Shown: positions 35,001 to 42,684 of the stretch, one piece after another
Position numbering within the stretch: the first letter of the stretch is position 1
How the letters are laid out: every line of letters begins with the position of its first letter
NCBI RefSeq assembly: GCF_000737335.2
Contig: NZ_JMCC02000011.1
Coordinates: 62,001-126,000, forward strand
Origin: Enhygromyxa salina
Lineage (GTDB): Bacteria > Myxococcota_A > Polyangia > Nannocystales > Nannocystaceae
Reading direction: 5' to 3'
Length of the DNA: 64,000 bases
Program-made: the position numbers and the translations under genes
The notes under the pieces: generated by a model
What the model was told of the DNA's origin: nothing
The model's input: only the letters and a program-made list of their open reading frames with translations
Databases searched by the model: none

Positions 35001-36496
35001 GCGAGCTCGTCGCGAGCCGCCCGCAGGCGCGTGTCCAACAGCCCCGATCGGTTCGGACCTAGGGCCGCGCTCAGCTCGCGAAGCAGGGTTGGCCGCGCGC
35101 GGCTCAGGGCCCACGCGGCCGTCAGCGCCCCATCGCGCAGCGGCTCGGGGCAGGTCGGATCCACGAGCAGCGCCTGCAAGCGCGCCGCCGCCTCGGCGCC
35201 GCCCTTGACCCGGAGGATCGGGATCACGCGGGCGGGCAGCCGATCCAGCCACATGAGCAGCGGCGCCTCGGCGTCGTACTCGGGCGACGCACCTGCAGCC
35301 ACGAGCAGCGCCGCCGCCACGCGCAGGTCGACGTCTTGTTGGTTCCCAAGCTCGGTGAGCAGCTCCGCGAGCAGCTCGTGCGCGCCCGTGCCCACGCTCG
35401 CGGCCAGGATCCCGGCCCGTCGACGCCAGCGTGGATCATCCCCGCGCTGGCGCCGAAGCTCGGCGAGCAGCGCCACCCGAGCGACGTGGGTGACACGGAC
35501 AAACTCCTCCGCGGTCCAGCCACGATGCAGATCGAATGCCTCGAGCGCGGACGGGATCAGGGCGTCGTCAATGAACACACCGTGGCGATGAGCCTCGAGC
35601 ACCAGGTCGTGGGCGCTGGCACCAAACCGCAAGGGATCGGCGACCGCGAGGACCAGCGCGAGCTCGAGGTCCTCACGGGTGGCGACGCTGCCCAGCCCGG
35701 CGAGCGCGACGACCAGCTTGGCGTCGTGAAGATCATCAGCACCCTCAGCCTGATCAAACAGCTCGAGCAGCGCCCCGCGTAGCTCGAGGCTCGCCGCCAA
35801 CTCCACGCAGACGCCGACCAGCTCGAGATCGTCGTCGGCCAAGCCCGCCCGGATCAACTGCTCGCGCTCGGCCACGCTCGTGGGGGACAGCTGCTGCAGC
35901 CACTCTTGCGACAGCGCTCGGTAGACGGCGCGCCGCGTCGCGCCCGTCGTCGCCGACGCCAGCGCGACGAGACACGCGAACCCCTGCTCGGGCGTGATTG
36001 CGAGATCCGCGACCGCACCGCCAAGCGCCGGGACCACGGCCGCGCGCAGGCGACGATCCTGGGCGCTGCACATCCGCCGAAACAGCGCCGCCGGATCCGC
36101 CGCCGCGCTCAGCGACCAGTCCTGGATCGCGTGCAGCAGCCAGGTCTCGTCGAGCTTCGCCAGCGTGGCACGTGACGTGCTTTGGTCACGGCTCGACAGC
36201 CCAACTCGCAGCCACGCCGTACGCACGACGGGCTCGAGCGCCTCGAGGTCCAATGGCAGCCGCGGCGCGTGGCTGACCAACGCAGCGGCGAGCGCTGCCA
36301 GCTCCAGCGCCAGCTCTGGCGCCAGCTCGGCGACCCGCACTGGCAGCGCAGCCGCGAGCTCATCGAGGCGCTCGGGCACGCCACAGCTCGCGACCGCCGC
36401 CCGCACGCTCGCGACCTGGGAGAGCGCGTCTGCAGGATCGAGTCGCGCGATGCGTGTCAGCATCGCGGGGGCGGTGTCGAGCGCGGTGCGTGACAT
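32081..36496 (-). CDS. Very large HEAT/armadillo-like repeat protein
   Basis: The 1471-residue soluble protein is built almost wholly of Ala/Leu/Arg-rich amphipathic helical pairs, as in HEAT or PBS-lyase repeats. Examples are LAALGPNRSGLLDTRLRAAR, AAAEALGVVGSRRCVPALVA and, near the C-terminus, ALRALRKVAPRERCLATTAR. It has no signal peptide or membrane helix, so it should be cytoplasmic, and no catalytic motif is evident. A Cys/Pro-rich insert (SVCACPSPSAAHLPGCPDAW) interrupts the solenoid near residue 1070. Such scaffolds bind proteins or nucleic acid; the partner is unknown. Start ATG 36496 lacks a clear ribosome-binding site; ATG 36463 is an alternative. Confidence 0.78.
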   Translation of the reverse strand: MSRTALDTAPAMLTRIARLDPADALSQVASVRAAVASCGVPERLDELAAALPVRVAELAPELALELAALAAALVSHAPRLPLDLEALEPVVRTAWLRVGLSSRDQSTSRATLAKLDETWLLHAIQDWSLSAAADPAALFRRMCSAQDRRLRAAVVPALGGAVADLAITPEQGFACLVALASATTGATRRAVYRALSQEWLQQLSPTSVAEREQLIRAGLADDDLELVGVCVELAASLELRGALLELFDQAEGADDLHDAKLVVALAGLGSVATREDLELALVLAVADPLRFGASAHDLVLEAHRHGVFIDDALIPSALEAFDLHRGWTAEEFVRVTHVARVALLAELRRQRGDDPRWRRRAGILAASVGTGAHELLAELLTELGNQQDVDLRVAAALLVAAGASPEYDAEAPLLMWLDRLPARVIPILRVKGGAEAAARLQALLVDPTCPEPLRDGALTAAWALSRARPTLLRELSAALGPNRSGLLDTRLRAARDELAATIYTEAAWPPDPSHRVDPRAALELLCEAGELRHLAEITRLFRIVYAHVVQLALDGDFLIKRASLPELEQQIYRYGRHLIASGRAVRRWIDAAPETGRDLVLALATDWLRERPQAPICVALLETIARQQPRGPWLRFIEPFWRHADPNVQRAAIEAILSDEGTDNGPAEGGSPGLELSLCRLTGSKDGRLVRQALAAVARFEARWAEPMVIASLRGVSMSIMQAAAEALGVVGSRRCVPALVAGLAHHENARLRELLLDALEAVAGPARAAILVDALVAEGPPRPHDRRQRMLREAISGTSSLAAALRLAGSSNPVHAALVEAALDGTITLADASQQALAEALYRAKLRPAPTKDDPTRRLRLEGFSPEAASVLAEARVGMRIWELQPVLGCVRAGLADWLAWIRPQQLAGDDRASQAAGLVLEAATDSEAQHLDGLLELALALTHQPEAEPPPPTESIAALITAFIERCVVPVSPTPAQRMRALTLLRALPPCAEVRGDRRHELLGQLGAVRTRADLDACLAACRIGPDVVGDSTRLLAEVLALPSEREDESEVYKQLRREIQAWHRSVCACPSPSAAHLPGCPDAWLLEVLQGRPLGLPVPPEPPPERRPPSDLPPSRARLEALSTALTNDDPKLRTRAAERLLAWPEARPRWADVLHAYLAGSIELGSWALRILANHLEAWPGIHADAPPDPIAHSRHAQALAERLDAIQQQRFLPVWVEAWSRGQLELAPLISTVDQSLLIPLARTQALAGEFGLVRLLVPDGSLALATLVRELAERAPDEVAHLIEEDPEPDPIDSAGEVLLDDPIRSMNLDQLVASIDEHGVEIGLAVRAVHALSDHGERAANALEQLSVDPRARVRSAALRALRKVAPRERCLATTARVLAIETRREVIPGLMKTLANGRHEPGVTAVLAYTTHRDTKLRDAAFDALAIWGREIVPTLRRVSRRARPDQRRTYELLIARLEDGAE

Positions 36497-36551
36497 GGCG
36501 ATCGTCGCCGACTATCGCACGACGAGCGACGCATGCGATCGGCGATCAGGA

Positions 36552-36797
36552 TCACTCGATCGCGGCGTCGTACTGCGCGACGGTCTGCTTGCTGTGCTTC
36601 TCGGCGAAGCCGTCCTCGAGCTGCGGGTTGGGATGTGCCTTCGCGGCCAAGGTGAGGCAGTCGGAGTCGTCAATCTCGTCGAGGCACTTGCACTCTGCGT
36701 CCGCCCGAGCGTTCAAGCCCTCGGTCACCGCAGGGTCCATGTCGGGCTTGCAGGCGAGCAGCACAACCGCCACGGTGGAGATCAGGGCGGCGCTCAT
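36552..36797 (-). CDS. Small lipoprotein
   Basis: The 81-residue product has a signal segment MSAALISTVAVVLLACK with lipobox LLAC (C16). The short mature part holds three more Cys in ECKCLDEIDDSDCLTLA. I chose ATG 36797, since the open frame upstream lacks signal-like or coding character. The function is unknown. It lies 55 bp upstream of the HEAT-like gene in the same direction. Confidence 0.6.
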   Translation of the reverse strand: MSAALISTVAVVLLACKPDMDPAVTEGLNARADAECKCLDEIDDSDCLTLAAKAHPNPQLEDGFAEKHSKQTVAQYDAAIE

Positions 36798-37003
36798 CGG
36801 GCTGAGCACGGGCACCAAGCTACCGCGTTCGCTCGCTCGGGTTCGGCCAGGTCGGGCGAGGCTTCTGGCGCGCTCGCGGGCCGCATGCGTGGACGGGGGC
36901 ACCTCGGCCAGCGGTCGTCGGCAACCCGCGACGGGCTGCGATTTCGCTCACGATGCGGCGGCGTTGCGAGGACGCCCGGATACCGATGTACCATTCGCGG
37001 GAC

Positions 37004-37903
37004 ATGCCCTCGCGCTCGACCTTCGTCATGGCGGTGCTCGTTGGCGCCAGCCTGACGCTGGCTCCGGTCCCGAGCTTGGCCGGCCCCGGACCAACCGAGC
37101 AGCCCGCCGAGGATCTCAGTCAACCAACCAACCCCGCGCAGCCAGACGCCGACCCACCACCCACGCGGGGCATCGTGCTGCCGCCCCCCACGCTCGACCC
37201 GAACAACTTGCCCCAGCCCGAGTCCGAGCCAGGCATCGAGTTTGCCGTGCCGCCGCCCGAGTCCGAGCCCGAGCCCGACGAGCCAACCGATGTCGTGCCC
37301 GGCTACATCGCCGAGTTCCCCGATCCCGGCCACGCACCCAACGACGGCCACAGCACCCTCGCGCTCAGCGGCACCACGCTCATCTTGGCCGGGATCGGCT
37401 TTGGGGTGGGCTTGACCGTTGGCCTGCGGCGCAGCGTCCCGCTCGAGTGGCTGTTGCCTTCGACGATCGTCCCAACGGTGGGCGTGCTCGCGTTCTCGGC
37501 TGGCGGGCTGTACCAGGGCATCAAGCTGGCCCAGACCTATCGCCGCTGGGAGATCGGCCACCGAGTGATCGGCTCGCCCCAAGGCGGCGGCTTGCGGGTC
37601 GGCGGCTCGTTCGCGTTGCTTGGCGCGATCGGCTTCATCTCGTCGGGTGCGTTCGCGCTGCGTGACCGGCAGCTCGAGTTTGGCGGGACGATGCTCGCGA
37701 TCGGCTGTGCCGCGGCCGTGGCAACGCCGATCATGTTCGTCGTGGGCGCGGTCTACCAGCGGGACTACGAGCGCACGGGTGGGTGGCGACGCCGGCCGGT
37801 CCCGCCGCTGCCGCCCGGGGCCGAGGGCGCGCAGCTCCAGCTCATGCCCATGGTCGTGCCGCTGCCTGGGGGCGTGGGGCTTGGCGCGGCGGGTCGGTTT
37901 TGA
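37004..37903 (+). CDS. Secretory-signal membrane protein with Pro/Glu linker (paralogue A)
   Basis: The 299-residue product has a signal peptide (VMAVLVGASLTLAPVPSLAG), a Pro/acidic linker of about 95 residues with PESEPEPDEP, and four predicted membrane helices between about 110 and 260. It ends in Pro-rich sequence and VGLGAAGRF-COOH. The layout and small motifs (YQGIKLAQTYRRW, AVYQRDYERTG, terminal GRF) recur in the minus-strand gene at 40798-41640, so the two are paralogues. ATG 37004 is preferred over 36953 because it starts the signal peptide. The function is unknown. Confidence 0.7.
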   Translation: MPSRSTFVMAVLVGASLTLAPVPSLAGPGPTEQPAEDLSQPTNPAQPDADPPPTRGIVLPPPTLDPNNLPQPESEPGIEFAVPPPESEPEPDEPTDVVPGYIAEFPDPGHAPNDGHSTLALSGTTLILAGIGFGVGLTVGLRRSVPLEWLLPSTIVPTVGVLAFSAGGLYQGIKLAQTYRRWEIGHRVIGSPQGGGLRVGGSFALLGAIGFISSGAFALRDRQLEFGGTMLAIGCAAAVATPIMFVVGAVYQRDYERTGGWRRRPVPPLPPGAEGAQLQLMPMVVPLPGGVGLGAAGRF

Positions 37904-37934
37904 GGGCGCGCGGCGGCGTGTCATCATCGCGGCC

Positions 37935-38174
37935 ATGAGCGAGGACATTGCCAAGCAGCTCCACGCTGCGATCGCCAGCAAGCTGCCCAACGCGGTCATC
38001 GAGGTCACGATCGGCTCGCCCGGACACTACGCGCTGGCGGTGACCTCGGCCGAGTTCGCGGGTAAGAAGCCGGTCGCCAAGCAGCGCCTGGTGTACTCGG
38101 CGATCGCCCACTTGATGGCCGGCGACGCGGCGCCCGTCCACGCAATCGACAAGCTGATCACACGCGAGCCCTGA
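37935..38174 (+). CDS. bolA: BolA family protein
   Basis: The 79-residue product matches BolA: LHAAIASKLPNA, then EVTIGSPGHYALAVTSAEF with the conserved S..H and S..F, the KQRLVYSAIAHLM segment (normally RHRxVYxxL) and a C-terminal VHAIDKL with the conserved HA. BolA proteins work with monothiol glutaredoxins in Fe-S cluster handling and in iron or stress signalling. No glutaredoxin gene is adjacent. The GNAT gene follows 5 bp downstream, so the pair is probably co-transcribed. Confidence 0.85.
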   Translation: MSEDIAKQLHAAIASKLPNAVIEVTIGSPGHYALAVTSAEFAGKKPVAKQRLVYSAIAHLMAGDAAPVHAIDKLITREP

Positions 38175-38179
38175 GCTGC

Positions 38180-39040
38180 GTGGCCTACCCTGCCAACCCG
38201 AATCTGCGCGCCAGCACGCTCGCGTTGTTGAGCGGGATCTGGACCAAGCTGCCGGCCGCGGTCGCACGCGCGCGCGCGTGGGGAGCCGACTGGTGCGAGC
38301 GCTCAACGCCCTTCATTCACACGATTGACGGCGAGGTCGTCGCCCACGTCGGCGTGCTCGAGATCCCGGTCGTGATCGACGGGCGCGCGCAGACGGTCGC
38401 GGGTGTCCACGCCGTGTGTACGGCCGCCGAGCTGCGCGGGCGCGGGCACATGCGCGCGTGCATGGAGGCCGCGCTGGCGTGGATCGACGCCCGCCATGCC
38501 ACCGCGATCCTGTGGGCCAACGATCCCGCGATCTACACCCGGTTTGGGTTCGCCAGCCAGGCAGAGTCGATCTTCGTCGGCCCCGTGGTTGGCGGCCGCG
38601 AGGATGGTGTTCGCTTGCTCGCCCGCGACGACCCCGCCGACATGGAATTCCTCACCGCGCAGCTGGCCCGGCGCAGCCCGGTGTCCCAGCGGGCGGCAAC
38701 CCATGAGCCTGGTTGGCTGGCGCTGATCGACCTCGCGCTGTGGACCACGGGCCCGAGCTTGGCGTGGATCCCCGCGCTCGAGTGCGTGGTGGTGTATGCG
38801 GTCCGCGACCGGTTCTTGGATCTCTACGATGTGATCGGCGCAAGCATCCCGTCGCTCGCAGACATCGCCGCGCACGTGGGCCCGGGGGTGGACACGGCGA
38901 TCACCTACTTTTGCCCGGACGCCCTGGGTGATCACACGCTGGTCGCCGAGCCGACCGTGCTCATCGATCAGCTCATGGTCCGCGGCGCGTGGCCAAGCGA
39001 CCCGCAGCCGCTCGCCTTCGCCCCGCTCGGTCGCTGCTGA
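38180..39040 (+). CDS. GNAT-family N-acetyltransferase (Eis-like layout)
   Basis: The 286-residue product starts at GTG 38180, 5 bp after bolA. The acetyl-CoA-binding motif A is VHAVCTAAELRGRGHMRACM at about residues 76-95 (RGRGH loop). The segment AILWANDPAIYTRFGFASQ is the usual 'grown GNAT' strand-helix. The C-terminal half resembles the second GNAT-like lobe seen in Eis-type enzymes. It probably acetylates an amine; the substrate is unknown. Confidence 0.78.
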   Translation: MAYPANPNLRASTLALLSGIWTKLPAAVARARAWGADWCERSTPFIHTIDGEVVAHVGVLEIPVVIDGRAQTVAGVHAVCTAAELRGRGHMRACMEAALAWIDARHATAILWANDPAIYTRFGFASQAESIFVGPVVGGREDGVRLLARDDPADMEFLTAQLARRSPVSQRAATHEPGWLALIDLALWTTGPSLAWIPALECVVVYAVRDRFLDLYDVIGASIPSLADIAAHVGPGVDTAITYFCPDALGDHTLVAEPTVLIDQLMVRGAWPSDPQPLAFAPLGRC

Positions 39041-39124
39041 GACCCGCACAGCCATCGCACTTCGCCACCTGCGGCGGGCGTGATGGATGCCAGGCCACGC
39101 CGACCCGCTCGAGTTCACGCGGCG

Positions 39125-40717
39125 CTACGCGTCACCCAACAACAGATCCGCCGCGCGGTAGCCAATCAGCATGCTCGGCGCGTTGAGGGCCGAGACCGGC
39201 ACCACTGGCATGACCGATGCGTCGGCGATCCGCAGCCCCTTCACGCCCCGCACCCGCAGCTGTTCATCGACGACGCCACGATCCTCGCAGCCCATCGCCG
39301 CCGTACCCGCGAAGTGATAGGTCGTCATCGCGTTGGCCCGCACAAAGCCCTCGAGCAGCTTGGTCGAGCGCGCCCACTTGCCGGGGAACAGCTCCCGCGC
39401 GCCCCAGTCACGCAGCGCCTGGGCGCCCGTGATCCGCCGCGCGAGCTCGATCCCCGCGACCAGCGTGGCCAGGTCTTCGGGGTCGCTCAAGTAGGCCGGA
39501 TCGATCAACGCCTGATCGCTCGCCCGCGGCCCACCCAGCTTGACCGTGCCGCGGCTCTTGGGCTTGCCCAGGATCACGACCATCCCATACAGCTGCGCGA
39601 CCACGCGCTGCAGTCGCTGGCTCGCAAAGGCCAGCGACACCGCCCCGCGCACGCCCTTGGTCAGCGGCGCGCGCTCGCGCAACACCGGCGGAAGCACCAA
39701 GGTCGGCAGCATTCGCATCATCATCTCGCGCAGGCTCGAGCGCGCCGGGTAGAACACGTAGCAAGTGTCGGGCTGGCCCGGGCGAAGATCGCTGGCTGGG
39801 TTGGCGCGGTGAAACCCGTAGAGCTGCGGGTACTTGGCGTCGACGTCACGCCGCCCGCGGTAGAACAGCGTGACGTTGGGATGATCCTGGAAGTTCTCGC
39901 CGAGCGCGGGCTGGTCGAGCCGGACCTCGATCCCGTGCTGGCGAAGCTGCGCCCGCGGGCCGATCCCCGACAGCATCAAGAGCTTGGGCGTCTCGACGGC
40001 GCCGGCACACATCACGACCTCTTTGCTGACCGCGACGCAGTGCCGGGCCCCGCCCACGCTGTACTCGACCGCCGACGCCCGACCCTCGGCGTCGATCACG
40101 ATCCGCTCGACCCTGGCCCCGGTCTGCACGTCCAAGTTTGGCCGCGAGAGCGCCGGCTGCAAGAACGCGACATAGGAGCTGCGCCGCTGCTCGCCCCGGT
40201 AGTTCATCCACTCGTAGCCCAACACGCCGTCGAGGTCGCCGTCGTTGAGGTCCGTCGCGCGCCGAAACCCAGCTTCGACCGCGGCCTCGATGCACGCCTG
40301 GGTGAATTCGGTTGGATCGCGGCGGTGCGGATCCAGCACGCGCTCGAGCCCTTGGTAGGCCGACTCGAGCGCGGACCAGCGCCAGCTCGGTACCTGCCAG
40401 TCGTCAAAGTCCGAGACCGAGCTGCGCAGGTAGACCATCGCGTTGATCGCCCCGCTGCCCCCCAGCCCGCGGCCGCTGCCAACGAACAACGACTTGTTCA
40501 TGCACGCGCGCTGCGGCGTCGTGTACTTGGGCCACATCACCCGATCGTTGATGAACGCCTGCTTGTAGCCGTCGACCGTGAGGGTCTCGGGGTTTTGCTC
40601 GCCGCGATCTCCACACTCGAGCAACAGCACGCGCGCGTCGCTGTCCGTGGCCAGGCGGGCCGCGACCACGCAGCCGGACGAGCCACCTCCGACGACGACA
40701 TAATCGTAGCTGCGCAT
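39125..40717 (-). CDS. GMC-family oxidoreductase (choline dehydrogenase-like)
   Basis: The 530-residue flavoenzyme opens with the FAD Rossmann motif DYVVVGGGSSGCVVAARLA (residues 4-22), followed by the GMC signature GRGLGGSGAINAMVYLR near residue 82 and the second signature GAVETPKLLMLSGIGP near 245. The C-terminal catalytic region shows TYHFAGTAAMG (active-site His) and NAPSMLIGYRAADLLLG. It matches choline/alcohol dehydrogenases of the GMC family, which oxidise an alcohol with FAD. The substrate is unknown. The frame is full length and starts at ATG 40717. Confidence 0.9.
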   Translation of the reverse strand: MRSYDYVVVGGGSSGCVVAARLATDSDARVLLLECGDRGEQNPETLTVDGYKQAFINDRVMWPKYTTPQRACMNKSLFVGSGRGLGGSGAINAMVYLRSSVSDFDDWQVPSWRWSALESAYQGLERVLDPHRRDPTEFTQACIEAAVEAGFRRATDLNDGDLDGVLGYEWMNYRGEQRRSSYVAFLQPALSRPNLDVQTGARVERIVIDAEGRASAVEYSVGGARHCVAVSKEVVMCAGAVETPKLLMLSGIGPRAQLRQHGIEVRLDQPALGENFQDHPNVTLFYRGRRDVDAKYPQLYGFHRANPASDLRPGQPDTCYVFYPARSSLREMMMRMLPTLVLPPVLRERAPLTKGVRGAVSLAFASQRLQRVVAQLYGMVVILGKPKSRGTVKLGGPRASDQALIDPAYLSDPEDLATLVAGIELARRITGAQALRDWGARELFPGKWARSTKLLEGFVRANAMTTYHFAGTAAMGCEDRGVVDEQLRVRGVKGLRIADASVMPVVPVSALNAPSMLIGYRAADLLLGDA

Positions 40718-40797
40718 GCGGCAGCGATGGTCGTGAGCCCCACTCGAGCGGTCAACCCAGACGGGCCGGGGGTGTGCAGGGGGTCACGTCTTCGCCA

Positions 40798-41640
40798 TCA
40801 GAACCGCCCGGAGATCGACAGGCCGCCGCCACCTTTTAGCGCCATGGTTCCAGGCATCAGGTAGCCGGTCCGCTCCCAGATCGTGAACTGCGATCGCCTG
40901 AACATGCCGCCCGCGAGCAGGGCCACGCCCGCGAGCGAGAAGCTGCCAAGCAGGGCGGTCGGGATCCATTCTTCGATGTCCTGGTCCGACTGCCTGATCA
41001 CCGTCTGCGCGGTGATGACCGTTGGCACTGCAAATGTGACAGCCGCGACCGCGCCACCGATCATCATCCCCGTACCCGTGTTGGGCGGCTGGAGTTGGTT
41101 GCGACTCACCCAATTGCGATATTTTTTGTTCGCGCGGGCCCCGTCGGCCAGCATCGTAGCGCTAAACAGCCCAACGGGAAGCGACGACAGGCCGATCGCC
41201 AGCGCCTGCTTGCGATCGACCTCGAACCAGCCCGGTCCGGCCATCCCGGCGACGGCCATCGCGAGGCTCCCCGCCACGCCCAGGGTGCCAAGCGCGATCA
41301 GCCCGCTGCCCGAGTGGGGGCGCTTGCTGTCGACGACTCGCGGTCCGGCGTCGATCGTGACATCGGCGGTCTGCGCCTCGAAGATCGGCGCGGGTGCGGT
41401 CTGCGGATCCACCTCGATCGGCGCCGACGCATCGGTGGGATCGAGCAGCTCGGCGTCGCCGAGCCCTGGCTCTGGCTCCGGCTCCGGCGACACCACGATG
41501 AAGTGGCCGTCGCTCGGGCTCCCCTCCGCGCCCGGGTTCGGCGACGCCGCCGACGCGCGGCCGATCGGCGCGAGACCAAGTCCCAGCGCGACTGTGAGCG
41601 CGATGAACCGCGCACTCCGAGACTGCATCCATCCAAACAT
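40798..41640 (-). CDS. Secretory-signal membrane protein with acidic Pro linker (paralogue B)
   Basis: The 280-residue product parallels the 37004-37903 gene: a signal peptide (LTVALGLGLAPIGRASAA), an acidic Pro-rich linker (SPEPEPEPG), four hydrophobic helices, a basic loop between helices 2 and 3 (ADGARANKKYRNWVSRNQL), a late GGMFRRSQFTIWERTG loop and a terminal SGRF-COOH. The two differ widely elsewhere, so duplication is old. The start is ATG 41640; ATG 41628 (MQSRS) is possible. It lies 80 bp downstream of the GMC gene's start, on the same strand. The function is unknown. Confidence 0.7.
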   Translation of the reverse strand: MFGWMQSRSARFIALTVALGLGLAPIGRASAASPNPGAEGSPSDGHFIVVSPEPEPEPGLGDAELLDPTDASAPIEVDPQTAPAPIFEAQTADVTIDAGPRVVDSKRPHSGSGLIALGTLGVAGSLAMAVAGMAGPGWFEVDRKQALAIGLSSLPVGLFSATMLADGARANKKYRNWVSRNQLQPPNTGTGMMIGGAVAAVTFAVPTVITAQTVIRQSDQDIEEWIPTALLGSFSLAGVALLAGGMFRRSQFTIWERTGYLMPGTMALKGGGGLSISGRF

Positions 41641-41809
41641 GCCCAGGTGGTCGCCAACCCCCTGGGTGCGGTTCAGCCGACACCGCGTGTGCGCGCGCCG
41701 ATCCTTCGCTGGTGTCCGAGTGAATATCGCGACTTGATTGGGATCAACGAGCCGCCGCGGCCACGATTGAACCGATCACGTGCGAGCGAGACACGATTGC
41801 GCCGGACTT

Positions 41810-42679
41810 CTACGCAGCCGGCCGCAAGCCGAGGATCTGCCGGGCCTCGTCGGGCGAAGCGACCTCGCGCCCCGCCGCGCGGGCGCACGCCGCCAGCGCC
41901 TCGATCAGCGGCCCATTGCCGCTCGTCTTGTCCCCATTCGGCAGATAGAAGGTGTCCTCGACGCCCGTCCGCAGCTGCCCGCCAAGCTCGGCGGTCCGTT
42001 GGTGCAGCGGCCAGATCTCTTCGCGCCCGATCGCGGTGACCTGCCAGGTGCTGGGCTCGAGCCGATACTCGACCAGCAGATCCAGCAAGCGCGGATCCGT
42101 GGGCATGCCCGAGGCGACCCCCATCACGAAGTTGTAGTCGGGGTGATCGGTCAGCCCCGCGCGCACGAACAGCTCGATCGAGCGAACGATGCCGACGTCG
42201 AAGCACTCGAACTCCGGCATCGCGCCGGTCTCTGCCATCACCTTCAAGAACTTCTGGACCTTGCTGACCGGGTTGTCGAACATCATCGGTGGCCAGGCCC
42301 ACTGCCCGTTGCTGCGGACCTTGAGGTAGTTGAGGCTGCCCGCGTTGCAGGCCGCGATCTCGGGCTTGATCCGGCGCATGCACGCCTCGGGGCCGGAGAT
42401 GTCGTTGCCAATGACCCCGGTGCTCATGTTGATGATCACCCCGGGGCACGCCTCGCGGATCGCGTCGATGATCGCGCCCGCGACCTCGGGATCCCAGGTC
42501 GGCATGTGGCCCATGTTGGGGGCCTGATCCCGAAAGTGCACGTGCATGATCGACGCGCCAGCGTTGAACGCGTCCTTGGCCGACTGCGCCATCTCTTGGA
42601 TGGTGACCGGGACCGGGTGCTGCTTGGGGTTGGTGAGGACGCCAGTGATGGCGCAGGTCAGGGCGGCTTTGTCGGTCAT
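41810..42679 (-). CDS. BKACE-family beta-keto acid cleavage enzyme (DUF849)
   Basis: The 289-residue product fits the 3-keto-5-aminohexanoate cleavage (Kce/BKACE) family: a TIM barrel with the zinc-binding HVHFRD motif near residues 46-51, NMSTGVIGN, and a late EDTFYLPNGDKTSGN segment. Such enzymes condense a beta-keto acid with acetyl-CoA to give acetoacetate and a new acyl-CoA. It is the last gene of the catabolic run, 5 bp after the carboxylase subunit gene, so it probably handles a beta-keto product or acetoacetate of that pathway. ATG 42679 is the family start; the longer open frame upstream is antisense-like. Confidence 0.82.
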   Translation of the reverse strand: MTDKAALTCAITGVLTNPKQHPVPVTIQEMAQSAKDAFNAGASIMHVHFRDQAPNMGHMPTWDPEVAGAIIDAIREACPGVIINMSTGVIGNDISGPEACMRRIKPEIAACNAGSLNYLKVRSNGQWAWPPMMFDNPVSKVQKFLKVMAETGAMPEFECFDVGIVRSIELFVRAGLTDHPDYNFVMGVASGMPTDPRLLDLLVEYRLEPSTWQVTAIGREEIWPLHQRTAELGGQLRTGVEDTFYLPNGDKTSGNGPLIEALAACARAAGREVASPDEARQILGLRPAA

Positions 42680-42684
42680 GGGGA

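Noticed and set aside
39080..40864. 594-residue plus-strand open frame
   Set aside because: Antisense to the GMC oxidoreductase, which has a complete FAD motif and catalytic region.
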